From assembly GCF_005239135.1 (NCBI RefSeq), contig NZ_QKNX01000002.1, forward strand, positions 372,001 to 436,000: DNA of 64,000 bases, written 5' to 3'. Below are positions 17,374 to 26,507 of the stretch, in pieces; position 1 is the first letter of the stretch; every line of letters starts with the position of its first letter. The notes under the pieces were generated by a model. The model was not told where the DNA came from. It saw only the letters and a list, made by a program, of their open reading frames with translations, and searched no databases. The DNA comes from Natronomonas salsuginis. GTDB lineage: Archaea > Halobacteriota > Halobacteria > Halobacteriales > Haloarculaceae. The translations under genes were made by a program, and so were the position numbers.

Positions 17374-19425
17374 ATGCGTGCGATAGGTGTTGACATTGGC
17401 GGCACGTTTACCGACACGGTTCTCGTCGGCGACGACGAAATCCACGCGGTCAAGACGTCGAGCACGGCCGACTTCATCGGTGGCCTCTCGGCCGGTATCG
17501 ACGCCATCTGCGAGGCAACTGGAACCGATCCGAACGGCGTGACCGGGTTCAACCACGGGAGCACGATCGCGGTCAACGCGCTGATCGAGCGGACGGGCGC
17601 GAAGACGGCGATCGTCACGACGGCCGGGTTCAGCGACGTGTTGGAAATCGGCGAGGGGTATCGGGGGGCGGACCTCCTCTATGCGCCCTGCAATGACCGG
17701 ACGGCACCGTTGCTCCCGAGGCGGCACCGGTTCGGGGTCGAAGAACGGATCGACGCCGACGGCGAGGTCGTCACGCCGCTCGACGTAGGGGACCTCGACC
17801 GCGTGATCGACGAGATCCTCGCGGCCGACGTCGAAGCCGTCGCCGTCTGTCTCCTCCACGCCTACCGGAACGACGAACATGAGCGCGCGATCGTCGAGCG
17901 GTTCGCCGAGCGCGCACCCGACCTCGACGTGAGCCGTTCGTCGTCGGTGTCGCCGGAGATCCGCGAGTACTCGCGGACCGCGACCACGGTCGCCGACGCG
18001 TATCTCAAGCCGGAGCTGTCGGCGTACCTCGACCGACTGGAGGACGAGCTCGGCGACGCGGGGATCGAGGCCCCGGTCGCGATCATGAAATCCGACGGCG
18101 GACTCGCACGCCCCGAGATCGCCGCGAACCGACCGGTCACACAGGTCATCTCCGGACCGGTCGCGGGGGTGAACGCGGCCACCTACCTCGCCGGCCAGCG
18201 CGGCCTCGAGAACGTCCTCACCTTCGACATGGGCGGGACCTCCTGCGACGTGGCCGCCGTCGCCGACGGGGAGCCGATCGAGGTCGCCCACCGCGAGATC
18301 CAGGGGCTGAAGATCAACGGCCCGTTCACCCACGTCGAGACCGTCGGGGCGGGGGGCGGCTCGATCGCCCGACTCGACGAGGTCGGCGCGCTCAGGGTCG
18401 GCCCCGACAGCGCGGGCGCTGATCCAGGACCGGCGTGTTACGGGCGCGGGGGCGAACTCCCGACGGTGACGGACGCCGATCTCGTCCTCGGGATCTTGAA
18501 CCCCGAGACGTTCGCCGGGGGCGCGGTGGCGCTCGACGCCGACGCCGCCGAGCGCAGCATCCGAGCGCACGTCGCCGAGCCGATGGGGGTGTCGGTCGAG
18601 GCCGCCGCCGCCTCGATCCGCGACGTGATCGACACGAAGATGGCGAGCGCGACGCGCGTCACCGCGGTCAACGAGGGGCTCGATCCCCGCGAGTTCGCGC
18701 TCGTCGGCTTCGGCGGAGCGGGGCCCGTCCACGCCTGCAACGTCGCGGCCGAACTCGAGATCGACGAGGTCGTCTTCCCGAACCGGCCCGGCGTCCTCTC
18801 GGCGCTCGGGCTGCTCGTCTCCGACATCCGCCACGAGCACGTCAGGTCGCTGGTCGAGACCGTCGATCGGGTGGACCCGGGAGAGATCGAAGCGGGGATC
18901 GACGAACTGATCGAGCGGGCGGACAGCGAGCTCGAATCCGAGGGCGTCGCCACGTCGGATCGCGCGTTCGAGGTGTCCTTCGACGCGATGTACGAGGGGC
19001 AGGCGCACTATCTGAACGTCCCGTACCCGAACCGGACCGTCACGGGGGCCGACCTCGACGAACTCGCGGCGGCGTTCGAGTCCGCCCACGACCACCAGTA
19101 CGGGTTCGTCGACGACCGCAATCCGATCGAGCTGGTCAACCTCCGAGTGACGGCCGTGGGGTCGACGCCGACGCCGCCCGCGACGGAGACGGGATCGACG
19201 ACGGCCCGAACGCCTACGCCGGTCGGCCACCGCGAGGTCGTCCTTGGCGCGGACGAACGCGTCGAGACAGCCTACTACGATCGGAACGATCTCGAAGCCG
19301 GACACGAAATAGAGGGGTCGGCGGTCGTCGAATCGGACAACACGACGATCTGGCTTCCGCCGGCGTTCGACGGTACGGTCGACGGATACGGAAATCTGGT
19401 CGCGACGAGAGAGGTGAACCGATGA
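17374..19425 (+). CDS. hyuA: hydantoinase/oxoprolinase-family protein, HyuA type
   Basis: A 683-residue protein with the N-terminal actin-like ATPase motif GVDIGGTFTDTVL (residues 4-16), a middle GPVAGV segment and the FDMGGTSCDV phosphate-binding motif near residue 285. HyuA proteins pair with HyuB in ATP-dependent N-methylhydantoinases, oxoprolinases and acetone or acetophenone carboxylases; the exact substrate cannot be read. Its stop overlaps the hyuB start as ATGA, so the two are translated together. The chosen start is supported by the TATA box at 17342-17348. Confidence 0.93.
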   Translation: MRAIGVDIGGTFTDTVLVGDDEIHAVKTSSTADFIGGLSAGIDAICEATGTDPNGVTGFNHGSTIAVNALIERTGAKTAIVTTAGFSDVLEIGEGYRGADLLYAPCNDRTAPLLPRRHRFGVEERIDADGEVVTPLDVGDLDRVIDEILAADVEAVAVCLLHAYRNDEHERAIVERFAERAPDLDVSRSSSVSPEIREYSRTATTVADAYLKPELSAYLDRLEDELGDAGIEAPVAIMKSDGGLARPEIAANRPVTQVISGPVAGVNAATYLAGQRGLENVLTFDMGGTSCDVAAVADGEPIEVAHREIQGLKINGPFTHVETVGAGGGSIARLDEVGALRVGPDSAGADPGPACYGRGGELPTVTDADLVLGILNPETFAGGAVALDADAAERSIRAHVAEPMGVSVEAAAASIRDVIDTKMASATRVTAVNEGLDPREFALVGFGGAGPVHACNVAAELEIDEVVFPNRPGVLSALGLLVSDIRHEHVRSLVETVDRVDPGEIEAGIDELIERADSELESEGVATSDRAFEVSFDAMYEGQAHYLNVPYPNRTVTGADLDELAAAFESAHDHQYGFVDDRNPIELVNLRVTAVGSTPTPPATETGSTTARTPTPVGHREVVLGADERVETAYYDRNDLEAGHEIEGSAVVESDNTTIWLPPAFDGTVDGYGNLVATREVNR

Positions 19426-21218
19426 CAGACACCGGCGAGACAACTCGACCCGGCGGATCGAACCCCGCCGGCTTCGACATCGACGGTGCCGTCGACATTT
19501 CGGGGGCCGACCCCGACCCGGCGCTCGTCGAGATCGTCCGCAACCAACTGCACGACGTGGCCGAGGAGATGCAGGCGTCGGTGATGAACTCGGCGTACTC
19601 GCCGCTGTGGCAGGAGGCGGGCGACCTCTCGTGTGCGGTCGTCACGCCCTCCGCGGAGATCGTCGGCCAGTCCGAACGGGTCGTCCCGATCCACATCGCG
19701 ACGATGACCTCCTCGATCAGCGCCGCGATCGAGGGGACCGGCGGCCACGACGCGCTCGAACCGGGCGACATCCTCCTGCAGAACGATCCTTACGCGGGGA
19801 ACAATCACCTCCCGGACTTCGTGATGGCACAGCCGATCTTCGTCGACGACGATCTGCTCGGCTTCGCCGCCGTCCGCGCCCACTGGGTCGACATCGGCGG
19901 CTCCTCGCCGACGAGTTACTCCACGGAGACCGGCGAGATCATCAAGGAGGGGCTGCGGGTGCCACCGGCGAAGTTGTACGACGGCGGCGAGCTGAACGCC
20001 GCCCTTCGGAACGTCATCCTCGCGAACACCCGCGACCGCGACGAGCGCGTCGGCGACATGAACGCCCAGATCTCGGGCGTCCGACGCGGCCACGACCGCC
20101 TCGTCGAACTCGCAGGCAAACACGGCGTCGAATCGCTTGCGGCGGCAATGGACACCGTGTTGAGCAACGACGAGCGCCTGATGCGAAACCGGATCGCCGA
20201 GCTCCCGGACGGGACCTACGAGGCGGCGGACTACCTCGACGGCGACGGGATGACCGACGAGCTCATTCGGATCGCCGCGAGTCTCGAAGTCGACGGCGAC
20301 GAGATCTCGGTCGACTTCGCGGGCAGCGATCCGCAGGTCTTGGGCGGCGTCAACTCCCCCATCGCCTGCACGCGCACCGCGACGTACTACGCGGTGAAGG
20401 TGACGCTCGATCCCGGAAAGCCCGGAACCACGGGCTCGTATCGCCCGATATCGGTCAGCGCACCGTCTGGGTCGGTCGTCAACCCCGAGTATCCGGCTCC
20501 CGTCGTCGCCGGGAACCACGAGACCGCGACGCGCGTCCACGACGCGGTGCTGAAGGCGATCGTCGAGATCGACCCCGAACTCGGCTTCGGGGCGGGCGAC
20601 GGGAGTTCGAACGTGTTCAACTACAGTTCCCTCGAAAGCGGCGCGCTCAACTACACCTGCATGGGCGGCGGGATGGGCGCGTGTCCCGGCCGCGACGGGA
20701 TCAACGCGATCCGCTCGGGCGTCGGCAACACCGGAATCCAGATGATAGAGCGCGTCGAGGAGACCTACGACTTCGTCACGGTCGAAGAGTTCTCGCTCGT
20801 CACCGACACTGGCGGCCCCGGCCGGAATCGGGGCGGCTGCACCGTGCGACGGGTGCTCCGGTTCGACGATCCCACGATGGTCGTCACCACCGGCGAGCGC
20901 GCGAAGACGCAGCCATTCGGCGTCGACGGCGGCGAGGGCGGCGCGTCGGCCGTCCACCGACTGTTCCACCCCGACGGCAGGGAGGAAACGCTTCCCTCGA
21001 AGGTGACCCGCGAGGTCGCGCCCGGCTCGCGCGTCCACTTCCAGCCGGCCGGCGGCGGCGGCTTCGGCGACCCGACCGAGCGACCCCCGGAGAACGTGGC
21101 GGAGGACGTTCGGAACGGTTATGTGAGTCTCGCGGCCGCGCGCGAGGCGTACGGCGTCGTCCTCGACGAGGAGACGCTGGAGGTCGATCGGGAGGCGACC
21201 GAGGAACTGCGCGGATAG
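19422..21218 (+). CDS. hyuB: hydantoinase-family protein, HyuB type
   Basis: A 598-residue partner of HyuA. Characteristic are IVRNQLHDVAEEMQASVMNSAYSP near residue 37, EPGDILLQNDPYAGNNHLPD with metal-binding candidates, and the glycine-rich GGGGFGDPTER near the end. It starts in the ATGA overlap with hyuA. Together the pair hydrolyses cyclic amides or carboxylates ketones in an ATP-dependent way. The absence of a small acetone-carboxylase gamma subunit here argues mildly for the hydantoinase/oxoprolinase side. Confidence 0.93.
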   Translation: MTDTGETTRPGGSNPAGFDIDGAVDISGADPDPALVEIVRNQLHDVAEEMQASVMNSAYSPLWQEAGDLSCAVVTPSAEIVGQSERVVPIHIATMTSSISAAIEGTGGHDALEPGDILLQNDPYAGNNHLPDFVMAQPIFVDDDLLGFAAVRAHWVDIGGSSPTSYSTETGEIIKEGLRVPPAKLYDGGELNAALRNVILANTRDRDERVGDMNAQISGVRRGHDRLVELAGKHGVESLAAAMDTVLSNDERLMRNRIAELPDGTYEAADYLDGDGMTDELIRIAASLEVDGDEISVDFAGSDPQVLGGVNSPIACTRTATYYAVKVTLDPGKPGTTGSYRPISVSAPSGSVVNPEYPAPVVAGNHETATRVHDAVLKAIVEIDPELGFGAGDGSSNVFNYSSLESGALNYTCMGGGMGACPGRDGINAIRSGVGNTGIQMIERVEETYDFVTVEEFSLVTDTGGPGRNRGGCTVRRVLRFDDPTMVVTTGERAKTQPFGVDGGEGGASAVHRLFHPDGREETLPSKVTREVAPGSRVHFQPAGGGGFGDPTERPPENVAEDVRNGYVSLAAAREAYGVVLDEETLEVDREATEELRG

Positions 21219-21232
21219 AAGTACCGTAAACC

Positions 21233-21239
21233 TTTATTT
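21233..21239 (+). promoter_or_regulatory. TATA-like promoter of hydratase 21262-22029
   Basis: TTTATTT, 23-29 bases before the ATG at 21262, just after the hyuB stop. It indicates a separate transcript and sets the start. Confidence 0.6.
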
Positions 21240-21261
21240 GTGGCTTTGCGGACCTGATGGT

Positions 21262-22029
21262 ATGGGATTCGAACTCATAGAGACGAGCGTCGAGAACGGA
21301 CAGTACCACGTCGACCTCGCGAACCCGGACAAGCCGAACCCGATCAACGACCAGTTGCAGGCCGAGCTGGGCGAGATCATCGACGAGATCGAAGCCGACG
21401 AGGACGCGAAGGTCCTCACGATCGCGAGCGCGGGCAAGCACTTCGCCGTCGGCGCGGACATCGCGCGGATGAACGAGTGGTTCCAAGAGGGCGAGTGGGA
21501 CGAACTCATCACCTTTTTCGGGGCCGGCCAAGAGCTCATGAGCCGGATCGCCGAGCTCGACGTGGTCACGATCGCCGGCATCAACGGCTACGCGCTCGGC
21601 GGCGGGCTGGAACTCGGACTGGCCTGCGATATCCGCATCGCGGGCGAGTCGGCGACCGTCGGGTTCCCCGAAGTCGACCTGGGCATGATCCCCGGCTGGG
21701 GCGGCACCCAGCGGCTGCCCCGCGTGGCAGGCGAGAGCACGGCGAAGGAACTGCTCGTGACGGGCAGACACGTCGACGCCGACGAGGCGTTCGATCTCGG
21801 CATCATCGACCGCGTCGTCGCGGACGACGGGATCGGCGACGAACTGGCCGAGTACCGCGAGACGCTCGCCGAAAAGCCCGATCACATCCTGCCGTACTTA
21901 CTCGACGCCGTCGAGACGGGCGCGGAGAGCCCGATGGAGACCGGGCTCAGCTACGAGCTCTTCTGCAACACCTTCGCGAGCTTCGACGAGGAGACGAGCG
22001 AGCTCATCGCCGAGTTCGCGGACCGATAA
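21262..22029 (+). CDS. enoyl-CoA hydratase
   Basis: A 255-residue crotonase. FAVGADI forms the oxyanion hole, and both hydratase glutamates are present: Glu117 in GGGLELG and Glu137 in GFPE, followed by the canonical GMIPGWGGTQRLPR loop. Syn-hydration of a 2-enoyl-CoA is therefore likely. The FAVGADIARMNEW stretch resembles, from memory, cyclohex-1-ene-1-carboxyl-CoA hydratase BadK, which would fit the BadH-like SDR 4.5 kb away; this needs an alignment. It is convergent with the hydratase at 22052-22873. Confidence 0.9.
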   Translation: MGFELIETSVENGQYHVDLANPDKPNPINDQLQAELGEIIDEIEADEDAKVLTIASAGKHFAVGADIARMNEWFQEGEWDELITFFGAGQELMSRIAELDVVTIAGINGYALGGGLELGLACDIRIAGESATVGFPEVDLGMIPGWGGTQRLPRVAGESTAKELLVTGRHVDADEAFDLGIIDRVVADDGIGDELAEYRETLAEKPDHILPYLLDAVETGAESPMETGLSYELFCNTFASFDEETSELIAEFADR

Positions 22030-22051
22030 AAAGAGAGATCGAAGCGCCGAT

Positions 22052-22873
22052 TCAGGCGTTGTCGCGGTCGGGCGACGAGCCCATGAACGGGAGCTGTTCG
22101 GCCTCCTCTTTCGCCATGAACGCCTCGGCGCGCTCTTGGAACTCCTTCGAGCGCCAGACAGAGGCGGTGAGTTCGCGCTGGGACTCCCAGCCGAGCATCG
22201 CGATGTTGCTCCACTGTTTCATGATGGACTTCATCACGCGGTAAGCCTGCGGGCTGCTGTTCTCGACGACGTCGAGCATGAGCTCGGTCGCCTCGTCCTC
22301 GACGTCGCCATCGTCGACCAGCCGGTTGATGAGGCCGATGTCGTAGGCCTCCTGCCCGTCGATCAGGCGGCCGGTGAGGAGGATCTCTCGGGCGCGGCGC
22401 TCGCCGACCATGAGCGGGAGCATCTGGAGGCCACCGCTGCCGGCCGTCGAGCCGACGAGGACCTCGGGCTGGCCGAACTTCGAGGACTCGCCGGCGACGA
22501 TGAGATCGCAGCCCATGATGAGCTCTTGGCCGCCTGCGACGCAGGGGCCGGTGACGGCGGCGATCGTCGGTTTGCCGGTATCTTTCAGCACCTCGAGGTT
22601 GTCGTAGTAGGCGTTGAGCCAGCGTGTCCCCGTCTCGAGATCGCTGCCGGCGATCTCGCTGAGGTCAGCACCCGAGCAAAAGATGTCGCCGACGCTGCCG
22701 AGGATGATGCCGTCGACCTCGTCGTCGCGGTCGGCCGTGCGGAGCGCCTCGTTCAGATCGAGGATCGCCTCGAGGTCGAGGACGTTGTTCTTTTCTTCGT
22801 TGTCGATGCGGATGTAACAGATCGTCCGGTCGTCCGAATACTCGACGGAGACCTTGTCGTACTCAGCGGCCAT
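22052..22873 (-). CDS. enoyl-CoA hydratase/isomerase-family protein
   Basis: A 273-residue crotonase with FCSGADLSEI, Glu117 in GGQE and Glu137 in GQPE, so both catalytic acids are kept. The loop after them reads VGSTAGSGGLQMLPLMVG; the LPLMVG part recalls ring-opening hydrolases of the 6-oxocyclohexene-carbonyl-CoA type, although the rest is hydratase-like. The start at 22873 (MAAEYD) is favoured by a CTTAAG box about 27 bases upstream. The C-terminus is extended and acidic, ending DRDNA. Confidence 0.87.
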   Translation of the reverse strand: MAAEYDKVSVEYSDDRTICYIRIDNEEKNNVLDLEAILDLNEALRTADRDDEVDGIILGSVGDIFCSGADLSEIAGSDLETGTRWLNAYYDNLEVLKDTGKPTIAAVTGPCVAGGQELIMGCDLIVAGESSKFGQPEVLVGSTAGSGGLQMLPLMVGERRAREILLTGRLIDGQEAYDIGLINRLVDDGDVEDEATELMLDVVENSSPQAYRVMKSIMKQWSNIAMLGWESQRELTASVWRSKEFQERAEAFMAKEEAEQLPFMGSSPDRDNA

Positions 22874-23003
22874 CGTGCGCCAATCGACCGGACAGCTTCT
22901 TAAGTCTTTACAGCGCTCTCGGGGCGAGAGCGATCCGAGGCGACGCCGGCCGAGCGCCACGAACGGGGAGACAATTTAAGACGTCTCCGGGGAAGGTTTG
23001 GAC

Positions 23004-24380
23004 ATGGCAGACTCAGAGACAGCCGACGCGGTAGTCGTCGGTGCCGGCATGGCCGGCCTCGTCGCCGGACTCGAACTAGCCGAATCGGGCGCGGACGTGA
23101 CCGTCCTCGAGAAAGCACCGACGCCGGGCGGCTCGATGCGGATCTCGAACGGCATCGTCTGGACGTACGGCTCCTTCGAGGAGCTTCGCGAGCGCTCGCC
23201 CGACGGGGAGCCGGCGCTGCAGCGGCTGCTCGTCGATCGGATCGAGGACGACCTGGCGTGGCTCGAATCAGTCGAAGCGGACCTGGTAACGCCGGAGTTC
23301 GACGTTCCCGGGCCGGGAAAGACGATCGATCCGCCGGCGTTCACCGACCACATGGTCGAGCGGATCGAGGCGGCGGGCGGCTCGGTGCGACTCGAAATGC
23401 CCCTCGACTCGCTGGCAGTCGAAGACGGGACGGTTGTCGGCGTCGAGGCCACCGGCCCCGACGGGAAGCGCGTGACGATCGATGCCGACGCCGTCGTCGT
23501 CGCGACCGGCGGCTTCCAGGGCAACGAACAGCTCGTCGAACAGCACGTCACCGACGCGACCGAGAATCTCTATCTGCGCTCGAACCCCTGGAGCACCGGC
23601 GACGGCCTGCTCGCGGCGACCGAGGTCGGTGGAAAGACGACGGCCGGGTTGGGAACGTTTTACGGACACACGATGGCCGCACCGCCCGCCGACATATCGC
23701 CGGACCGGTTCGCGGACGCGACGCAGTACTACGGCTTCGCGGCGGTCGCGCTCGACCGGACGGGCGAGCGGTTCACCGACGAGTCCGAATCGGCGCTGGA
23801 GGAGACGCTCACACAGGACATCGCGACCGAGACCGACGGCCGGGCGTACTACGTCTTCGACGAGACGATCGCGGACCGGGTCTTCGGCTCGAAGACCGCC
23901 GACGAGATATTCGAGACCGCTGGCGAGCTGGGCGGTCGAACCGCGCTCGTCGACTCGCTCTCGGAACTCGGCGCGACGCTTGACGAGTGGGGCGTCGACG
24001 GCGACCGGGCGATCGAGACGGTCGAGGCGTTCAACGACGCGATAGAGGGAGACGAGCGGTTGCACCCCTCCCGCGAGAACGAGCGTATCCCGATCGACGA
24101 GCCCCCCTACCGACTGGTCGAGGTCCAACCGAGCATCACGTTCACGATGGGCGGCGTCGCCGTCGACGAGTCGATGGCCGTCAAGCGGCGCTCCGCATCA
24201 CCCTCTGGGATGGCGATCGGCGCGGACGATGCCGCGGACGGGACGGTCGAGGGACTGTTCGCGGCCGGCTCCGACGTCGGGGCCATCCACCGTCGGCGCT
24301 ACGTCGGCGGGCTGGCGGTCGGACTCGTCAGCGGCCGGATCGCCGCGCGGAGCGCGCTCGAGCGGATCGGAAACGCGTAA
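23004..24380 (+). CDS. FAD-dependent oxidoreductase, fumarate reductase / 3-ketosteroid dehydrogenase type
   Basis: A 458-residue flavoprotein. The FAD-binding motif VVVGAGMAGLVAGLELAE is at the N-terminus, VVVATGGFQGN marks the second dinucleotide-contact segment, and GLFAAGSDVG closes the FAD site. The pattern fits the FrdA / Kstd-like family that adds or removes hydrogen across C=C bonds next to a carbonyl. A second, distant member lies at 59746-61179. The ATG at 23004 is 25 bases after TTTAAG. Substrate unknown; an unsaturated ring or side chain is conceivable. Confidence 0.87.
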   Translation: MADSETADAVVVGAGMAGLVAGLELAESGADVTVLEKAPTPGGSMRISNGIVWTYGSFEELRERSPDGEPALQRLLVDRIEDDLAWLESVEADLVTPEFDVPGPGKTIDPPAFTDHMVERIEAAGGSVRLEMPLDSLAVEDGTVVGVEATGPDGKRVTIDADAVVVATGGFQGNEQLVEQHVTDATENLYLRSNPWSTGDGLLAATEVGGKTTAGLGTFYGHTMAAPPADISPDRFADATQYYGFAAVALDRTGERFTDESESALEETLTQDIATETDGRAYYVFDETIADRVFGSKTADEIFETAGELGGRTALVDSLSELGATLDEWGVDGDRAIETVEAFNDAIEGDERLHPSRENERIPIDEPPYRLVEVQPSITFTMGGVAVDESMAVKRRSASPSGMAIGADDAADGTVEGLFAAGSDVGAIHRRRYVGGLAVGLVSGRIAARSALERIGNA

Positions 24381-24836
24381 AACGGGTGAAGCCAGCCGGC
24401 CGATCGCGGAGCCGTATATAAATGCGATCGGGGTTCGACCACACACGTATATAAACGCCGTCGGGTGGAGCGAGGAGAGATGTATACGCAGTCGGCGGGC
24501 AGATCGCGGATCAGCGTCGATAAACTATTTAAAAGCACACGGTGGCGCGCGCTCGGTGGCCGCCGTGAGCGACGGCGAGCGGCGGCCACGGACCCACGTG
24601 CGAGGGATGAGCGACGCGGAACGGCCAGTTCCGCGAGCGAATCGGCTAGGGAGGCGTGAGGCGGGGGCGGTCGCGGTCCGTGGATGTATATAAATACGCG
24701 CCGATAATATATAAACCCGCAAGAAGAGTTTATAAATACCGGACGATCGCGGCCACGAGAGCCATATATAAACGACCCACAAACGCCGCCCGTCGCGGGA
24801 GAATATCTATTACCCCTCGCCCGAGTGTGATAGGAC
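24381..24836. repeat. cluster of TATATAAA-like motifs in intergenic region
   Basis: No gene is recognised in these 456 bases. TATATAAA-like motifs occur at 24415-24423, 24448-24456, 24687-24695, 24708-24716, 24729-24737 and 24765-24773, with weaker AT motifs near 24483 and 24526. The spaces between them are GC-rich. Within the two sub-clusters the motif-to-motif distances are 33, and then 21, 21 and 36 bases. Only the last AT element (24804-24811), which differs in sequence, sits at promoter distance from the next gene at 24837. A similar cluster lies at 47001-47246. Confidence 0.75.
24804..24811 (+). promoter_or_regulatory. TATA-like promoter of DapA-fold gene
   Basis: ATATCTAT, 26-33 bases before the ATG at 24837. 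Confidence 0.5.
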
Positions 24837-25745
24837 ATGACGATCGATCTATCCGGGGTCAACCCGGCGAACGTCGTCCCGATGACCGAAGACGGGGCGG
24901 CGATCGACGAACCGGGACTGAAACGGCACCTCGACGAACTCGCCGCGCTCGACTGCGTCGACGGGATCGTGACCAACGGCCACGCGGGCGAAGTGTACGC
25001 GCTCGACTCAGAGGAGCGCGCCCGCGTCACCGAACTGGCCGACGAGGCGACCGACGACGACACACCCGTCGTCTCCGGCGTGGTCGGCGGCTCAACGGCC
25101 GACGTGATAGCGGCGGCCGATCGGATGGAGGCCGCGGGCGCGGACGGCCTGCTCGTCGTGCCGCCGCACACCCCGATCCACACCCGCGAGGACGCCGCGA
25201 TCGGCTTCTTCGAGGACCTGTCGGCGGGCACCGACCTCCCGCTCGTCATCTTCCAACACCCCCACTGGGCCGGCGGGAACTATCCGCCCGAACTGCTCGG
25301 GAAGCTCGCGCGGATCGACGGCGTCGCCGCGGTCAAAGACGCCGTCTGGGACGTCGATCACTTCCAGGAGGACCTGCGCGCGATCCGGGGCGCGGACGTC
25401 CAACTGCTCGTCGCCAACGACGAACATCTCCTGCCCTCCTTCGCGCTCGGCGGCGACGGAACGATCCTCGAACTCGCCGCGGTGATCCCCGAGCTGATCT
25501 CGGAGTTGTTCGAGGCGGTAGAGGATAGTGATATCGCGCGCGCAAGAGAAGCTTACGACCGGATGGAACCGTTCATCGACGCGATGTACGAGCCGCCGGT
25601 CAGCGATTCCCACACCCGGCTGAAGGTCGCCCTCGAGATCCGGGGAACGATCGACAGCGCCGCGCCGCGACCGCCGACCGCGCCAATCGGCGAGGCGGAG
25701 AAAGCGTCGATCGAGGCCGCGATGGATGCCTCGGGGGTGCTGTAA
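24837..25745 (+). CDS. dihydrodipicolinate synthase/N-acetylneuraminate lyase-family protein
   Basis: A 302-residue TIM-barrel aldolase of the DapA family. The Schiff-base Lys is present (Lys167 in VAAVKDAVWD), and TNGHAGEVYAL stands where the family has GGTTGE. The general acid/base Tyr of the YNVP motif is replaced by Phe139 (FQHPHWAG), so classical pyruvate aldol chemistry may be altered. Its stop overlaps the start of the next gene (TAATG), which implies coupled translation with the maleate-isomerase-like protein. Substrate not recognisable. Confidence 0.87.
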   Translation: MTIDLSGVNPANVVPMTEDGAAIDEPGLKRHLDELAALDCVDGIVTNGHAGEVYALDSEERARVTELADEATDDDTPVVSGVVGGSTADVIAAADRMEAAGADGLLVVPPHTPIHTREDAAIGFFEDLSAGTDLPLVIFQHPHWAGGNYPPELLGKLARIDGVAAVKDAVWDVDHFQEDLRAIRGADVQLLVANDEHLLPSFALGGDGTILELAAVIPELISELFEAVEDSDIARAREAYDRMEPFIDAMYEPPVSDSHTRLKVALEIRGTIDSAAPRPPTAPIGEAEKASIEAAMDASGVL

Positions 25746-26464
25746 TGTACGGCTGGCGCGCGCGGATCGGGCTGTTAGTCCCCTCCTCGAACACGACGAA
25801 CGAACTGGAGTTCCAGCGGGTGCTCCCGGAGGGCGTCAGCCTCCACACCGGCCGGCTCCCGCTCGAAGACGTCAACGCCGACGAACTCGAACGGATGGCG
25901 GGGACCGCCGAGCGCATCGGCGAGCGGCTGAAACACGCCGCCGTCGACGTGATCTGCTACGGCTGCACCACCGGTAGCCTCGTGAAGGGCCACGGCTACG
26001 CCGAGGAGCTCGAATCGACGCTCGCGTCGGTGACCGACGTGCCGGCCGTGGCGACGGCGCTCTCGGTCGAGCGCGCCTTAGCGGCGCTCGACGCCGAGTC
26101 GGTGGCCGTCGTGACGCCCTACATCGACGACATCAACGAGCGCGAGCGGCGGTTCCTCGAGACGGGCGGCTTCGAGGTCGAGTCGATCTCGGGACACGGC
26201 ATCGAACGGAACACACAGATCGGAGCGCTGACGCCCGAGGAGGCCTACCGGCAGGCCGTCGGCGCGATCGAGGAGTCGGGAACCGACGCCGATGCCGTTT
26301 TCATCTCCTGTACGAACTACCGGACCTTCGAGGCGATCGAACGGATCGAGGCCGACACCGGCGTCCCTGTCGTCACCTCGAATCAGGCGACGCTCTGGGA
26401 CGCGATGACCAATCTCGAGATCGATCGGTCGGGGATGCCGCTCGGGCGGCTGTTCGAGACATAA
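25745..26464 (+). CDS. maleate isomerase / Asp-Glu racemase superfamily protein
   Basis: A 239-residue protein with two conserved cysteine sites, Cys74 (CYGCTTGSL) and Cys189 (FISCTNYRT), spaced as in maleate cis-trans isomerase and arylmalonate decarboxylase. The N-terminal IGLLVPSSNTTNE is typical of this group. It could isomerise maleate or a related diacid, or racemise or decarboxylate a substrate made by the coupled DapA-fold protein. Start and previous stop overlap by one base. Confidence 0.87.
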   Translation: MYGWRARIGLLVPSSNTTNELEFQRVLPEGVSLHTGRLPLEDVNADELERMAGTAERIGERLKHAAVDVICYGCTTGSLVKGHGYAEELESTLASVTDVPAVATALSVERALAALDAESVAVVTPYIDDINERERRFLETGGFEVESISGHGIERNTQIGALTPEEAYRQAVGAIEESGTDADAVFISCTNYRTFEAIERIEADTGVPVVTSNQATLWDAMTNLEIDRSGMPLGRLFET

Positions 26465-26507
26465 AAGTCGAATCCGAGCCGTTTTTGCTTCGCGTTTTGC
26501 GACCGAT

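Noticed and set aside
17341-19443. Long open frame of 700 codons on the minus strand opposite hyuA
   Set aside because: It is the antisense shadow of a clearly coding HyuA gene in GC-rich DNA, is Arg/Asp-rich and has no family features.
19275-21038. Long minus-strand frame opposite hyuB
   Set aside because: Antisense shadow of hyuB; no motifs and no promoter or start signal.
24381-24836. CRISPR array
   Set aside because: The repeated motif is only 8-9 bases, spacings are irregular and no cas gene is near.
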